From the NCBI GenBank assembly GCA_027943245.1, contig JANDJZ010000220.1:1-64000 (forward strand): DNA of 64,000 bases, read 5' to 3'. The stretch's first letter is position 1. The number at the start of each line of letters is the position of its first letter. The DNA is from Acanthamoeba sp. SK_2022b (Eukaryota > Discosea > Longamoebia > Acanthamoebidae). The notes under the pieces are model-generated. The model was not told the DNA's origin. It did no database searches and saw only the letters and a program-made list of their open reading frames with translations. Below are positions 1-19,808 of the stretch, piece after piece. The position numbers and the translations under genes are program-made.

Positions 1-7476
<7,476 letters not shown>

Positions 7477-8115
7477 ACGCGGAGGCGACGCCACAGAGGC
7501 GAAGCTGGGCAAATCTACTACAGATCTATCTTTGTTCAAATAACAATAATATTCTATGGATGTCCCACTTTAGCTGCGTGCCTCGCTTGGGTCGCTTTCC
7601 TTCTCAACCGTCTCCATGTACCTTGTATGGCCGCCCGGATATTTGGCGGCAAAGTCAGGCACCTGTTTGTAACCCGCAACGGGACAAAGATGGAGGGGGA
7701 GGCACCTGGCATCGCCTTATCCAGAGACATGGCGCTTTTTTTCAGCTCAAAGGCTCAGCGCAAGTGGTCTCTTCCATGCTTCATATCACCTTGGTGGCCA
7801 GCTCTTTCATTACAAAATATATCTTTTTCTTTTCTTATCGTTCTTGTGCAAAATACCGCAAAGCCTCCGGCCAAGGTGGGCACCGCCACAAGCTGTCCGA
7901 GGAATTCCACGTCGCCCTCTTCTCCTTCCAACAGGCACTTCTCCCTCTCTTTTTGCTCTGCTCTCCTCTACTTTTGTTTGTCTTGGCCTGCCCCTGCGGG
8001 TACACTCCCAGTGATGAGGTCGGGCGCCCCAGAGGGAGGCGTTAAACTCGATAGCTGTCCGCAAGAGGATAGCATTAATAAATATATATTTAGGGATGTA
8101 CAACACGAGCACGGA
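7477..8115. other. Intergenic, no recognisable gene
   Basis: Lies between the start assigned to PI3K and the stop of the ABCG gene. Open frames exist on both strands (for example + 7627-8286) but none shows a known domain, and they overlap the opposite-strand ABCG end. Probably 3' UTR of ABCG plus the PI3K promoter region. Confidence 0.5.
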
Positions 8116-10435
8116 TCACATGCGCGGCTTGTTGAGGAAGCGCAGGGCAAGGTAGGCGCCGACTCGCGTGAGGATGATCATGCCCACCAGGAAGATCACG
8201 TCGGCCCACACCTTGGTCTCGACGCCGTACATGTTGAGGATGTCGTCGCCCGTGATCGGGTTGGAGTCGTAGGACGACGGCGATGACGGCGTGAAGTGGA
8301 GACCCTTGGAGAGCTGGAATTCGTTGAGCATGGTCAGCTCGTAACTGTACTTGACGATCGAGATCCACCTCGCCCACGCGATCCACACAGGCAGGTTCTC
8401 TCTGCTGATGAAGAATCCACCGAGAAGAATGGAGCCAAGGATGACGATGACGGAAAACGTGAGAGCCTTCTTGACGTCGACGATGGCAGCACCGATGAGG
8501 GTGCCGATGCCGGTGCCGAGCAGGACGAACAGCCACAGGATGACGATGTAGAAGATGAAGGTGTAGCCGTCGTTCGAGAGGTCGACCATCCAGTAGGTGA
8601 TGCACGCGAAAATGAACGGCAGCACGAGCTCGAGCGGCGTCTCGGCAATCGTCTTGCCCAGGAAGTAGGCCGAGAGCCTATACGTGCCCGTCGCTCGCTC
8701 CTTGGTCAACACCGCGCGCTCGGGCGGGACTGCACACAGGCAAATCGAGCGAGCGAGACGATGAGCACGTTGGTGGCGTGCGCACAGGCATGAGTGGGGA
8801 GGGGAAAGGAGAGGAGGCAATGCGTACAGGCGTAGAGGGACATCATCCACGGGTGCATGATCCAGAACATGGTGGAGAAGAAGAGGAAGCCGTTGCGATC
8901 GCCGATGGCCGACTCCTTCTTGTCCATTTGGAACCAGAGGCAGCCGGAGAGGAGGGAGATGAGCACGATCTGGATGGTGTGGGACCACGACAGGATGTCG
9001 TGACGTCGCTGCTTGAACGACCGGGTGGCCATGACCCAGGTCTGAGTGAACACGCTGGTCGGGTACTTGGCGCCCTTCTTCATGTCGCGCACGCCCTCGC
9101 GCTGATCGTCGTCGATCTTGAGCGGCTTGATGGTCTCGCTCTCCTTCTCGTTGGCGGCGTAGTTGTCGATCAGCAGCTGTCGCACCGTGCGACCGTCGTT
9201 GATCTTGTCGTTACACGTCACCACCTCGACTGCACGATGCGGTTGGACGCCAGAGCGCGCATGTGAGAAGAACGAAGAACGAGCGAAAAGCGAAGAAAGA
9301 GAGAAGACGGGGTAGGGTGGGCACGTACGCATGAAGTCGGCGGGGTTGTAGGTGGACGGGGAGTGGAGGCCGAGGTTGGCAAAGTAGGGCAGCACGCCGG
9401 CGGCGCTGCCCGAGTAGACGACCCAACCACCCTCGGCCAGGAGGAGGACGTTGTCGAACATCATGAACATGGCCGACGACGGCTGGTGGATGGTGGTCAC
9501 CACCGTGTGGCCGCTCTTGGCCAGGTGCTTGAGCGACACGATCAAGCCGAGCGACGTCGCCGCGTCGAGACCGGAGGTGGGCTCGTCGAGGAAGATGAGC
9601 GAGGGGTTGTTGACCAGCTCGTTGGCGATGTTGGTTCGCTTGCGCTCGCCGCCCGATACACCCCGCACCCAGGCGCCGCCGACGATGGTGTTGGAGCACC
9701 GCTGCAGGCCGAGCTCGGTGAGGATCTCCTCGACGCGCTCGCGCTTCTCGGCCATCGACAGCTTCTTGGAGAGCTTGAGGTAGGCCGTGTAGTTGACCGT
9801 ATCGCGCACAGTGAGGTTGGGGAAGAAGATGTCGTCCTGGAGCACGTAGGCCATGCGTCGCTTGAACCTGCGGCCCTCGACCTTCTCCCCGTTGACGAGG
9901 ATGTCGCCGGTCACGTTGTTCTTCACGCGCCGCGCCAGCACGTTCAGCAACGTCGTCTGCGAGAGCGAATCGCCGGTTAGTCAAATGCCCGCGGGCTAAA
10001 AAAGAAGGGAAAGACAGCGAAGAAGCCGCATACCTTGCCGGAGCCAGTGGGACCCATGATGGCAACGACAGTGCCGGGAGGGACCTTTCCGGAGACGTTG
10101 TTGAGGATGGGCACCTCCTTCTTGGTCTTGAAGTAGTTGGTGACGGAGTCGGGAATGGGTAGCTTGAGGAGCAGCTTCATGAAGAAGTTCTGGGGCGGCA
10201 GCGGGATGACCACCTTGTAGTTGACGTTGCGCCACTCGAGGCCGATCGGGTACTTGGGCGGGTGCTTGGAGAACGGGCAGGGCTGGTTCACCTTGGCGTA
10301 CTTGGAGACGACGCCCAGCTCAGCGTCGTCCATCACCCCTTCGTCCATGGGGTCGATGTTGTCGTCGTGGTGGTTTTGCACTTCGAGTTCCACCTCTTCC
10401 ACGTCGGAAGACGAAGGAGAAGAAGAAGAGGACAT
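8116..10435 (-). CDS. ABCG (White)-family half-transporter
   Basis: ATP-driven membrane exporter of lipids or hydrophobic molecules that works as a dimer. Order is nucleotide-binding domain first and membrane domain second, the reverse order typical of ABCG. The acidic N-terminal segment (MSSSSSPSSSDVEEVELEV) is followed by the Walker A motif GPTGSGK, split from TTLLNVLARR by an intron at about 10030-9960. Then come the signature VSGGERKRT, Walker B LIFLDEPTSGLD and the H-loop TTIHQPSS. The membrane part (about 9060-8120) has the usual six hydrophobic segments and ends RFLNKPRM. Introns lie near 9330-9230 and 8830-8730. Start chosen at the first ATG of the open frame leading into the ABC domain. 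The substrate cannot be read from sequence. About 640-700 residues, a normal size for the family. Confidence 0.93.
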
Positions 10436-10957
10436 GTGTGTATGTGAGCGAAGAAGAAGTAGAAGCGGAAAGAGCTGAAGCGAGAGAGGGTGATAGAAAG
10501 GAAGGTCGGTTGCAATCTGAACCGGTGTGTGTTCTGTTGTTGGCGAGACAAAGAGGCGAATGCACCTGCGTATTTATGTGCGTCGTTAACACCGACCGAT
10601 TGGACCGCGTGCTGCGGGTGCGGATTTACCACGGAGAGATTTATATTCTCCGATTTTTCTGCGCCTGATTTCTTCTGCCGCGTTCGTCTTTTTCCATTCT
10701 CAGCTCCACCAATGAGAACGCGGCTTCGGAAGGGTAGATTTTGGATTGGTAGGGGAAATTCAAAAAACCCTCGGGCATTACAATACCGATATTTTTCACC
10801 CGGGTCCGCAACTCCCCCAGTGGCTCGGGTTTTGCCAGCGCAGATCTGTCTCGGCGAGTGCGTTCTTCCGGCGGACTGCCGCGGGAAGCCGTCACTGTGT
10901 ACCCATCGTCGCACCCTGCGCCCTTGCCGTCGCTCGTAGGCCACATACACGACTGTC
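10436..10957. other. Intergenic / 5' region of ABCG, no gene seen
   Basis: About 520 bp between the ABCG start and the stop assigned to the SPRY gene. It has overlapping frames on both strands with no recognisable domain. Likely ABCG promoter and 5' UTR. Confidence 0.5.
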
Positions 10958-12215
10958 TCACTCGTGCGATTGGAGGCTCGTAGGCGCCTCCAGCTGCGTG
11001 TGCTCGACAGACGAAAGAGCCGACGCAGCCGAATCAGAGGCCTGGTCGCCGTCGCCGTCGCCGAGCGTGGGAATCTCCAGCCGCTGCAGCAGGACCATCC
11101 GGTAGCCTCTCCCGCCAAAGCTCTTTGCGAATCAACCCCCCACCACAGTCAGACGCTTTGGATTGACTCGACCAACGACACGACAGTACACGACCAGTGG
11201 TGGTGGGGTCGTGCCACAGTGGGGTGGAGGGGTTCGAGGCAAGATAGGAGGTCGGGGTCGTCGTGCACCGGCGCGATCTGGTGGCCGTTCAAGAAGAAGG
11301 CCAGCCGGCCGCGCTGCAGATCGACGTAGATGCCCACGCGGTCGCCCTGTCGATAGGCCCACGCCGATTCTTTGGCGTGTGCGCGAGAAAGAGGTCAGTG
11401 GTGGAGCTTGGCGCAGGCGAGTGCTGCACTGTGCACTACCTCCGGTGACGAGGTCGGGCCCGCGCACGAGGCGGCCCGGCTGATTGAAGTAGAGCAAGCC
11501 CCGACTCACCCAGCCCCAGCTTCGCCACTTGGCGCCCACCCCACTGCTCCCCCCCCCCACACCAGACGGAGGACAGGCGAGCGAGAAGTGTATCAGCGGC
11601 AGCATCAACATAAGGGCGTGCGTAGAGCGATCGCGCGTCCGCCTTACCCGATGGGGATGGACGAGTCCTGCGCCGAGCGTTCGGCGATGCCAAAGCTGAG
11701 CGAACGGCCTCGCCCCTGCTCCACCAGCACCTCCACGTAATTGGGTCGCGTTCGCCGTAGTGGCTCTCGTGTGACCCTGTTCAGCTGCCATTTACGGACA
11801 CCTTTATTATTTATATATATATATATGATATTTGCTTCTTATAATTTCTTATATTTTAATAAATATAAGAAAAAATCAAAAAATATAAGAGAAATGAAAG
11901 TATCTAGGAGAGGATCTCTACGTAGCCGCTGCGCTGGTTGTAGTCGTCGCTGCTTACGGCGATGAGCTGCTGCGGGTGGGGGTGGTGCCAGAGCGTGGGA
12001 GTGGGCGGCCAGTGGAAGGAGGGCGGAGTGCGGGGCAGGAAACGCTCGAACATGTAGGCCACCACCTCGAGCGGCAGCCGGCCCCACAGCTGCTCGCCCG
12101 CCACCTGCCCACCGCCATCGCCGTCATCGACGCCAGCATGGTCGAGCCCATGCTTGCGGGCCAGCAGGAGAAGCGAGGCCACCGCCAAGAAGTCTTCCTG
12201 CGTGCGCCACTTCAT
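10958..12215 (-). CDS. SPRY-domain protein with F-box/SOCS-like N-terminal helix
   Basis: The N-terminal exon (12215-11905) holds a possible F-box or SOCS-like segment (LWGRLPLEVVAYMFERFLP), then the start of a SPRY fold. The next exons read VEVLVEQGRGRSLSFGIAE, then GWVSRGLLYFNQPGRLVRG, then GDRVGIYVDLQRGRLAFFLN. That last stretch is the hallmark SPRY sequence in which bounded water-like ligand loops precede the FFLNG strand. A last exon ending LEAPTSLQSHE fits by frame and ends at 10958. SPRY domains bind short peptides, and many SPRY proteins are substrate adaptors of ubiquitin ligases. That role here is inference from the N-terminal helix. The exact last intron (about 11150-11115) is not certain. 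The start is the first ATG of the first coding exon, with an AT-rich gap upstream. Confidence 0.75.
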
Positions 12216-12347
12216 GCATGCACCTTGACTGCCTGTTGTGAAAAATCAAAACTATAACACCACTGCGTTTTGAAGATAAAAGAATAATAATAATAATAAT
12301 AATAATAAAATAAGCGTGCATTTCTATTTAATCGCCAAAAGAGGACA

Positions 12348-15056
12348 TCATGAGGCGGCGTCGGTGTCGGTGATGAGGGCCTCCTCGCCGGTGGTCTTGA
12401 AGCTGCCGTACTGCTCGTTCCACTCCTGCAGCGACGCCAGGTCCTTCTGCGACACGCTAGGCCGCACGTGATCGAACGCTGACACGAAATCCTGCCACAG
12501 GAGAGCCACCACCATCGGGATCATCGCCACAGCAAAATAATACAAATAAATAAATAAATAAATATAAGAATAAATAGAGTTGCACGCAAAATTACCTCGT
12601 AGCCGATGGGGCGGATCTGGTCCTCGGAGAGGTTCATGAGCATCTCGGGCTCGAGGTTGCGGATGGGGCCCATGGCGGCCTCGGCGCACAGGGCCTTGAT
12701 GTCCGAGCCCGAGTAGCCCTGCGCCCGTGCGACGACCTGGTCGACCTGGTCGTCGTCGAGGGCCGTCTGCAGGGAGTGCATGTAGTGGAGGATCATCGAC
12801 TTGCGGGCGAGCGAGTCGGGCAGCGGGATGTAGAGCCGCTTGACGAGCCGACGGCGCGCGGCCTCGTCGATCTCGGCCGGCCGGTTGGTGGCGCCCACCA
12901 CGAGGAGCTTGTCCTCGCCCGAGCAGGCGGCGCCGTCGAGCTGGATGAGGAACTCGGTCTTGAGGCGCCGCGTGGCCTCCTGGTCGTTCTCGCTTCGCTG
13001 CGTGAGGATCGAGTCGATCTCGTCGATGAAGATGACGGCCGGCTGCAGGCATCGGGCCACCGCAAACAGCGCTCGCACCGTTTTCTCTCCCTGCGCGTGC
13101 GGTGGCGCGTGTGCGCGCGCGCGCGTCGATTAGCACCGACGGGGGCGTGAGGGGGTGGAGGGGGGTGGGGACCTCTCCGATCCACTTGCTGGTGAGGGAG
13201 CTGGCCGAGATGGCAAAGAAGCGCGCTCCCGATTGGCTGGCGATGGCCTTGCCGATCATCGTCTTGCCCGTGCCCGGCGGTCCAAAGAGGAGGATGCCCT
13301 TGGGCGGCGTTCGGATGCCGCGGAAGAAGTCCGGTCGCAGGAGCGGCAGCACAACGGCCTCCTTGACGCACTTCTTGGCAAAGGCAAGCCCGGCTGCATT
13401 CCAGCGCCACACGCGCGTCAACATTCCATGCATGCCACACGCGCACACGTGGAGAAGGAGGAGAAGGGGCACCGATGTCGTCCCATCCAACGGCAGGACT
13501 GTGGTCGAGGATCTCGCTGCAGATGCGTTCGACCATGACGGGGTCGATGAACTTGAGCTTCTCGTTGGCCAGCAGCTCCTCGAGCAGCGGATTGTTCTCA
13601 GTGTTGGGTTTCCTGTCCTCGTCGTCGTCGTCTCCCCGTCGCGGCTTCTTCGCCTGGCTGCTGCTGCACATCAACAAAACAATTTATTATAAAGAAACAA
13701 ACAAACAAACAAACAAACAAATAAATACGCAAAGAAATAAATAAATTATAATAAGGAGCACATCACGCGTGGAGGGCGAAGTGAACGAGTACCGGCCGTC
13801 GTCCTTGTCCTCCTTGCCCTTGAACGGCGGATTGAATCCGCGCTTGCCGCGCAGGCCCGAGGGACGCGCGTTGGGTTGTGCGCTGGCCCCGCTGCTGCCT
13901 CCTCGGGCGCCGAGCCCCTTTTGCTTGTCGTCCTTGTCCTATCCGCGCGCCAAGTGGAACACGGAAGCGTGAGCGCAATGTCGGGCGAGTGAGGAGGCCC
14001 GCCCACACACACGCACGCGCAGTTCTCGGTCCAGGAGGAGGACAGGGCAGAGGTGGATGTACCAGCTTTTCGCGTGCGCTGATGAAGGCCTCCTTCTTGG
14101 GTTTGTTGTCCTCCTGCTGGTCTTCGTCCTCCATGTCGATAAGGTCGTCGGGCGAGTTGGGATCGTCCTGCCGGTTGCTGTACCGGTTGCGTCCGTAGTT
14201 GATTTGCCTCCTTCGCCCGCCTGCGGGCGGCCTCCCCGTCTGCAACCACCACACGACACACGATACACAACACGATGTGAGATGACTTGAGGGAGAAGGG
14301 TGGCTGAGAGAGAAAGAGAGAATGAATGGATGAAATCCGTACGGAGCTCCGGCCATCGCTGCTGCGAGCCAACGACGGCGCACTGCCACCGCTGCCGCTG
14401 CTGCCGGCGACGACTTGAGAATTGGAGGATGAAGTCGAAGCAATGGAAAAAGAGGAGGAGGAGGAGGAAGGTGCTGGTGTCCTGCCACGGAGCGACGATG
14501 AGGCGGAATGTGAAGAGGAAGAAGTAGAAGATGAGGATGTAGACGGAACAGAAGAAGAAGAGGGGGCGGCGAGGGCAGCGTGGAGCCACGGCGTGCGGAC
14601 GGAGGCGAGCAGGGTGTCGATGGATAGGGTGCCCGACGGTGGGCAGTGAAAGAGGGGGCGTCCCGTTTCCGGCAGCGTGCCCTCTCTTCGCTCGACGTCA
14701 AATGCAGAGAAGGAGAGCACTCTGGTGATGCGCTCTTCCTCGCTTGCTCCGCCCTTGGTGGCCTGCAGCTTCCGGCACACCTCGCGCTTGAGCCTACGGG
14801 CCGCTACCGCCCCCGGCGATAGAGCCTCGTCTTCGGCACTACTCGCTTCCGCTCTCGGGGCAGCGAATGGTGTGGTTGTGTTCCATTTTCGATTTCGATT
14901 CTCTTCTAATTCCAACAGGCCAAGGAGGCGGTGGCATGCCTTGGTGGCTTCGGCCCAATTCTGCGTTCCCTCAGCGATCGATTCCCCCGCGTGGCCTTCA
15001 ACTTGGCGCAACAGGCGTTGGTATGTGTGAAGTGCCTGGCGGTCTTGCACATTCAT
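12348..15056 (-). CDS. FIGNL1: Fidgetin-like 1 AAA ATPase
   Basis: Meiotic-clade AAA ATPase related to fidgetin, spastin and katanin; FIGNL1 acts in homologous recombination by removing RAD51. The C-terminal AAA domain has Walker A GPPGTGKT, Walker B VIFIDEID, sensor 1 GATNRP, the arginine-finger region [18 protein letters not shown], and a Vps4-type C-terminal helix with [18 protein letters not shown]. Upstream lies a low-complexity linker containing the peptide [10 protein letters not shown] and then [10 protein letters not shown]. These resemble the RAD51-binding region of animal FIGNL1, including its F-x-x-A motif. The N-terminal exon starts [18 protein letters not shown] at 15056. The frame is open further upstream, but this is the first convincing Met. 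A long Ser tract follows (about 14600-14400). About 750 residues. Katanin or spastin are less likely because the FxxA peptide matches FIGNL1. Confidence 0.85.
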
Positions 15057-15201
15057 TCCAGGGCAAACGAGTAATCTTGCTATGCTTTCGAGAGCGTTCG
15101 CGCCTTTTTTCCTGTTTGTTTTATTTTCTTCCAGGAAATAAAAAGTGTTTTTGCTTGACCAGGATCTTTCGGGCGATGGACAAGAGAAGATGGTGATGGT
15201 G

Positions 15202-15470
15202 TTATCCGCGAGAGACGCTGGTGACCTTGCCCTCTGCATCAACGAAAACTCTGGCACGATCTTGGCGGAAGTCCATGGTCACAAAGCTGCCCTCGGGCAC
15301 CACGACTACGTTCGTCAAATCGGGAGACGCCGCCTTGATGGCGCTCACGGCCTCCTCTCCTCGCTTACCCACCAAATGCGCGAAATCTATAGATTTAAAA
15401 CGGACATAAAAGAGATTAGAGGAGATCCCTGCGCTGCATTCTTCCGCATAAGGACAAATGCACCTGACAT
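15202..15470 (-). CDS. Potato inhibitor I (eglin-like) serine protease inhibitor
   Basis: Two-exon gene of about 63 residues. Exon 1 is only 7 nt (15470-15464, ATGTCAG) and exon 2 is 15386-15202, with GT/AG borders, giving a protein starting MSDFAHLVGKRGEEAV. The fold signature is complete: W/F-x-x-LVGK at the N terminus, PEGSFVTMDFRQDRARVF for the reactive loop and scaffold strand, and a VFVDAEGKV end. The family (MEROPS I13) inhibits chymotrypsin- and subtilisin-like serine proteases. By alignment with eglin c the P1-P1' bond is Met-Asp. There is no signal peptide, so it should stay in the cytoplasm. A 7-nt first exon would be missed by most gene finders. Identity is strong; exon 1 is inferred. 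Confidence 0.85.
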
Positions 15471-15742
15471 GTTGCTGTAACTTGTACTGATGCTCTCTGC
15501 GTGTGTTTCGGGCCACAAGGCAAACCTTATGCTGTTGTCCTACAAAAGCCAAGTAGTTTTCTCGCTCATTTCTCTAAGACTCTCCCCCAGAAGCACCAAG
15601 AGGTTGTTCGTGTACGGCTTGTCTCTATTTACTAATGAACAACGAGAGGGAAGGAGCAGCGTTGAAGGCAGGCGGCAAGCTTTCTTCGAACGTGCTACCC
15701 ACCTCAGCAGCGACCGGCAAGAAGCTGGCGGTGTTGATCCAC

Positions 15743-16423
15743 TTACTTGGCGTACTTCTTGGTCCACTCCTTGGCCGTCTTGTTGAACGCCGTCCTGTTC
15801 TCCTTAAACTGCTGGGCAATCTCAGGCTCGAGAGGGTTGTCTTGAGGATGATTTACAGTCAGTGCAGTTGGAAGGAGGCAAATAAAACAAGAAGAATAAT
15901 AGGGGTTACCTGGGTTGGGCTCCACAAGAACCTGCCTGATGGTCATCAACACCTCTGGGATCTTGAGCTGAGGGCTCCAGCCATCGTTGAGGACCTCATT
16001 ACACAGCTGACCATCGCTCTTCACGTTGGGATGGTAGATCTTCGTCACAAATTTGACCTGCGAGAAAGAAAAACATTATTATTAGCAATTAGAGCGGTCG
16101 TCTCAGAGATATAGTTGATCCCAGGTGCCGTGCGCGACATACCTTTGGTGCCTTGAAGGGATACTCGGGGGGCATCTCAAGCTCCAGCGAGAAGCTGCCC
16201 TTTTCGTAGGGGGTCTTCTCCTGCAATGTGAATACACCAAGGGGGAAGGTCAATCAACGAGAATATAGCGCTATTGGGGGGAGGCAAAGCGTACGGGGCC
16301 CTCGATGACTGCCTTCCATTTGTACAAATTGTCGCCAACGGGACCAGCAGATGCCCAGGGCAGGGGACCCTTCTCCATCTCCTTCAGTTCCTTAGCCAAT
16401 CTCTTTGCCGAGGCTCCAGCCAT
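15743..16423 (-). CDS. Ubiquitin-conjugating enzyme E2 (UBC4/UBE2D-like)
   Basis: Four exons encode a single UBC fold of about 150 residues, the family norm. It starts MAGASAKRLAKELKEMEKGP. Later exons give the EMPPEYPFKAPKV loop, then KIYHPNVKSDGQLCNEVL with the HPN motif and the active-site Cys, then WSPQLKIPEVLMTIRQVL. The last exon gives DNPLEPEIAQQF and the C-terminal TAKEWTKKYAK. The end matches the UBC4/5 class, but the active-site context (GQLCNEVL rather than ICLDIL) is divergent, so the exact subfamily is not certain. It takes ubiquitin (or possibly a related modifier) from E1 and passes it to E3 partners. It is transcribed away from the mannosidase gene. Confidence 0.92.
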
Positions 16424-16590
16424 TGTGCGCTTGTGTTGTGATGTGACGAGAAGGGGGGAGAAAGAGGTGTGCGGTGGTTGATGTGCAGCAGTGTGCGGCA
16501 GCGCTGAAATACTAAAATGATCTGCGCCCTGAATCTTTTCTGCGGTATGTCCTTTTTTCCTGAATTCTGTTCGCGACAACCCAGCGCAGT

Positions 16591-16961
16591 TTACGAAATG
16601 TTTTTGAAATTGCAGAGTGCAAAATGGCAACGCGTCTGTACATTTGGGATTCTCCTCTTCAAGAGCAAGGTTTGTTCCTTTACACCGGCATCAGCGGCGA
16701 AGGCCGTAGGCTTCGCTTCGCCGAGAACCTGGAGCTCCTTCGTAGTCGTTGCAGCAGGCTCCGCTTCTCTCTTCTTGGGGTAGTCCGGTAGGCACCCGAC
16801 ATGTCGCGGCTGCTCCAGGTGCCTAGTCGTCGACCTTCCTTCCACGTCGTCATGAGCCCCTTGTCATTCTTCCCCGCTTTCCTCACATGGACGAAAAAGG
16901 CAGCCTGTGTGTTGTTGTTGCCCCCCAGACACGCCGAGCCGCCGATGTTGCAGTTCTCCAT
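16591..16961 (-). CDS. Possible small two-exon gene, unknown function
   Basis: A frame starting MENCNIGGSACLGGNN at 16961 can be joined through a GTGAGG donor and a GCAG acceptor to a second frame containing PDYPKKREAEPAATTTKELQ, ending at 16591, about 94 residues. Lys/Ala-rich composition and GC-ending codons look coding. I recognise no domain. It sits in the gap between the divergent E2 and mannosidase genes and could equally be promoter sequence. Confidence 0.3.
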
Positions 16962-17139
16962 TGTGGCGCCTCCTCGTGTGTCGTTTCTCCTCCGTGTTGC
17001 CCCGCGCCCCCTCGTCCAGCTCATCTTGTTTCCCATACGTTTGAATCGTTGTTGTGGTTTGTTGCTTCGCGCAATTGCTATCGCTGTATCGTCAGGCTAA
17101 GGGTTTTGTGGGTTTTCCCACCTGCACCGCCAGATGTCA

Positions 17140-19777
17140 TGTCTCTCGACTCTCACAAGCTCTCACTTGACGTTGACACCAACGATCTATTCTTCTCCGC
17201 TGCTCCGAAGTTACACTTCACCGATTCGGAACAGCGGCACTCAAAAGGCGTGATGACAACGTGCCTATTCAGCACTAAAATGGACACCCGTGGCCCAACT
17301 GACACGGTGAGTAGGAAAATGATGAGAAATTATTTTCATTTTGGCAAAAAGAGACCTGTGGTGGTTGTGCTCGCAAGTCGTACCAAGATGCAAACAAGCA
17401 ACGAAGGCGGTGGTGGGCTGGTTATGCAGAAGCACACCGACATCAGCCTCACTAGAATCCAAAACTTCAAGACGCGCTTCCTCCTGCCGCGCCTCTACCC
17501 CAAGGACTCGGCTCGCCAGCCTTCTGTGCTCGTCGTGCATGAGCCCGAGGGCACCTCTCGCCCCTCCTGCGCTCAGGTCGCCGCTCTCCCTGCCGACGCC
17601 TTCCACGAAGCCCACCTCGGGGGTACAGCCCCAGTCCCCATTCCTTGCGTGTATTGCTTTTTGCTGACGGTGGTCTCCAGACTCCTTCGGTCCCATCTGG
17701 GCGACCAAGTGGTTCCGTGTCGTGTTCACCATCCCGGCAGAGTGGAAAGACCACGAGGTACACACGAGCCGAACCTCGCCCCCCACTGCCGCCCGCCGAT
17801 GTTGAGCTCACCTCTCCTCCCCAACCACGCGAGGGGCGTAGGTTCACTTTCTGTGGGACTCGAGCTCCGAGGCCCTGCTCTACATCGACGGCGAGCCGCT
17901 GCAGGCGTTCAACGCTGCCGAAGGCGCCGACAAGAAGGCCGAGTTCGTGCTCAGGAAGAAGGGCCAGGTCAAGGTATTCTCCTCCGCATCACCATCTCCC
18001 TTCACCACCGATGGGCTCCACGTTCTGCCTGGCCGCCATTACCACTTCGCTGACTGCCCACCAAATCCCAGGAGGGAGGCGAGGAGGTGACGCTGTATGT
18101 GGAGATGGCGTGCAACGAGATGTTTGGTGTGGGTTCCGGTTGGACCTGCGGCCCCGACCCGCCCGACGAGGGCAAGACCTTCTCGCTCAAGACCTGCAAG
18201 ATCGCGCCGTTCGACGTCCGCGCTTGGGACCTTCTTTGGGTGAGCCCCCCCCCCACCGCCATCCACTCCCGCACGCGATGTGTTCACGGAATTGAGCCAA
18301 CATCTGTGCCCAAACGCGCTCTCTCTCCCGAATCGCGCAGGACCTCGACATCATTTCGGACATGGCCAAGCACGTGGGTGTCGACACGGTTCGGGGCGCC
18401 CAGGCGCTCTATGTAGCCAACTTGATGGTGGCGTAATCCACCCCTCCCCCCCGAGTCAGTTCGTTCGTCCGTTGAACTGTTCTCCCCAGGTGAACATCGC
18501 CACGGAGGACCCCGACACCTGGGCGGCCGCACGGGAGGCCGGCAGGGCGTTCCTTGCCCAGGCTAACGGCGATTCCGCGTTCGATCTCTACGCCGTCGGG
18601 CATTGCCACATCGACACGGGTGAGTGATGCGTGCGTGCGTGGTGTAGCGCTTGGCCCTGATTCACCTCTCCCTATCTTGCTCGCGCTTCCCCTCTGCTAG
18701 CCTGGCTCTGGCCCTACGCCGAGACCCGTCGGAAGACGGCCAGGAGGTAGGAGTCGTCACCGCAACCAAGGCAAGTTGTGTGTGCAAGCATAGCTCGCTT
18801 TAACCGCCCGCCCCGTCTCCTGTCATCAGCTGGGTGACCCAGATGCAGTTCATGGAAGACTACCCCGAGTACAAGTTCGTGGCGTCGCAGGCCCAGCAGT
18901 ACGAGTGGCTCAAGCAGGTACTGGGACCGCCCCTCTCGGCGAGAGCCCTCACCCACCCCTCACGACCAGCTCTCGTCCACCTCTTTGCCTCTGCGCGCCG
19001 TAGGACTACCCTTCCGTGTACGAGCGACTCAAGGCCAAGGTGGCCTCGGGCCAGTTCCTGCCCGTGGGCGGCACGTGGGTGGAAATGGTGAGCCGCTCCC
19101 CCCCGAACCGAACCAACCGAACCAAACGAGCAAGAGTGACTCACATTCGCCTGCTGTGGTTTGGCGATGGCGTTCATTCAGGATTGTAACATACCAAGCG
19201 GAGTACGTCGCCGCGCGAGCGCTTGCGCCACTACTGCCTCCCTTCGTGGGGAATCGCAGCACGAAGCGATGTCGTTACTGTTGTGCTGATTATGGTGACC
19301 GTGGTGGTGGGGGCCGCACATGCCGTGCCGCGTTGTGTTGGGCACATCAGGAATCGCTGGTCCGTCAGTTCCTGTTCGGGCAGCGGTACTTCAAGCGCGA
19401 GTTCGGCGCCTACTGTACCGAGTTCTGGCTGCCCGGTGCACCCTCCCCCCTCCCTCGCTCTCTTGTATCCACAGCTCGCCCCGTGCTTACGCGTGTCCGG
19501 ACCCACGTCGCGCAACCCCCCCCCCCAAACAAACAGACACGTTTGGCTACGCCTCGCAGTTGCCTCAGATCATGAGCCTTGCCGGCATCAAGTCGTTCCT
19601 CACCCAGAAGGTGCGCCGCTGCCCCCCCCCCTTCTCTTTCCGTCACGTCTGGTGATGGTGGTCTCACGTTTTTGTCGACATCAACCACAGCTGAGCTGGA
19701 ACCAGATGAACAAGTTCCCCAACTCGTCCTTCCTGTGGGAAGGCGTCGATGGTGCGCCACGCCTCCATGCGCTGTGT

Positions 19778-19808
<31 letters not shown>

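Noticed and set aside
7627..8286. Plus-strand frame of about 219 codons
   Set aside because: It overlaps the 3' end of the ABCG gene on the other strand and has no recognisable domain or start context.
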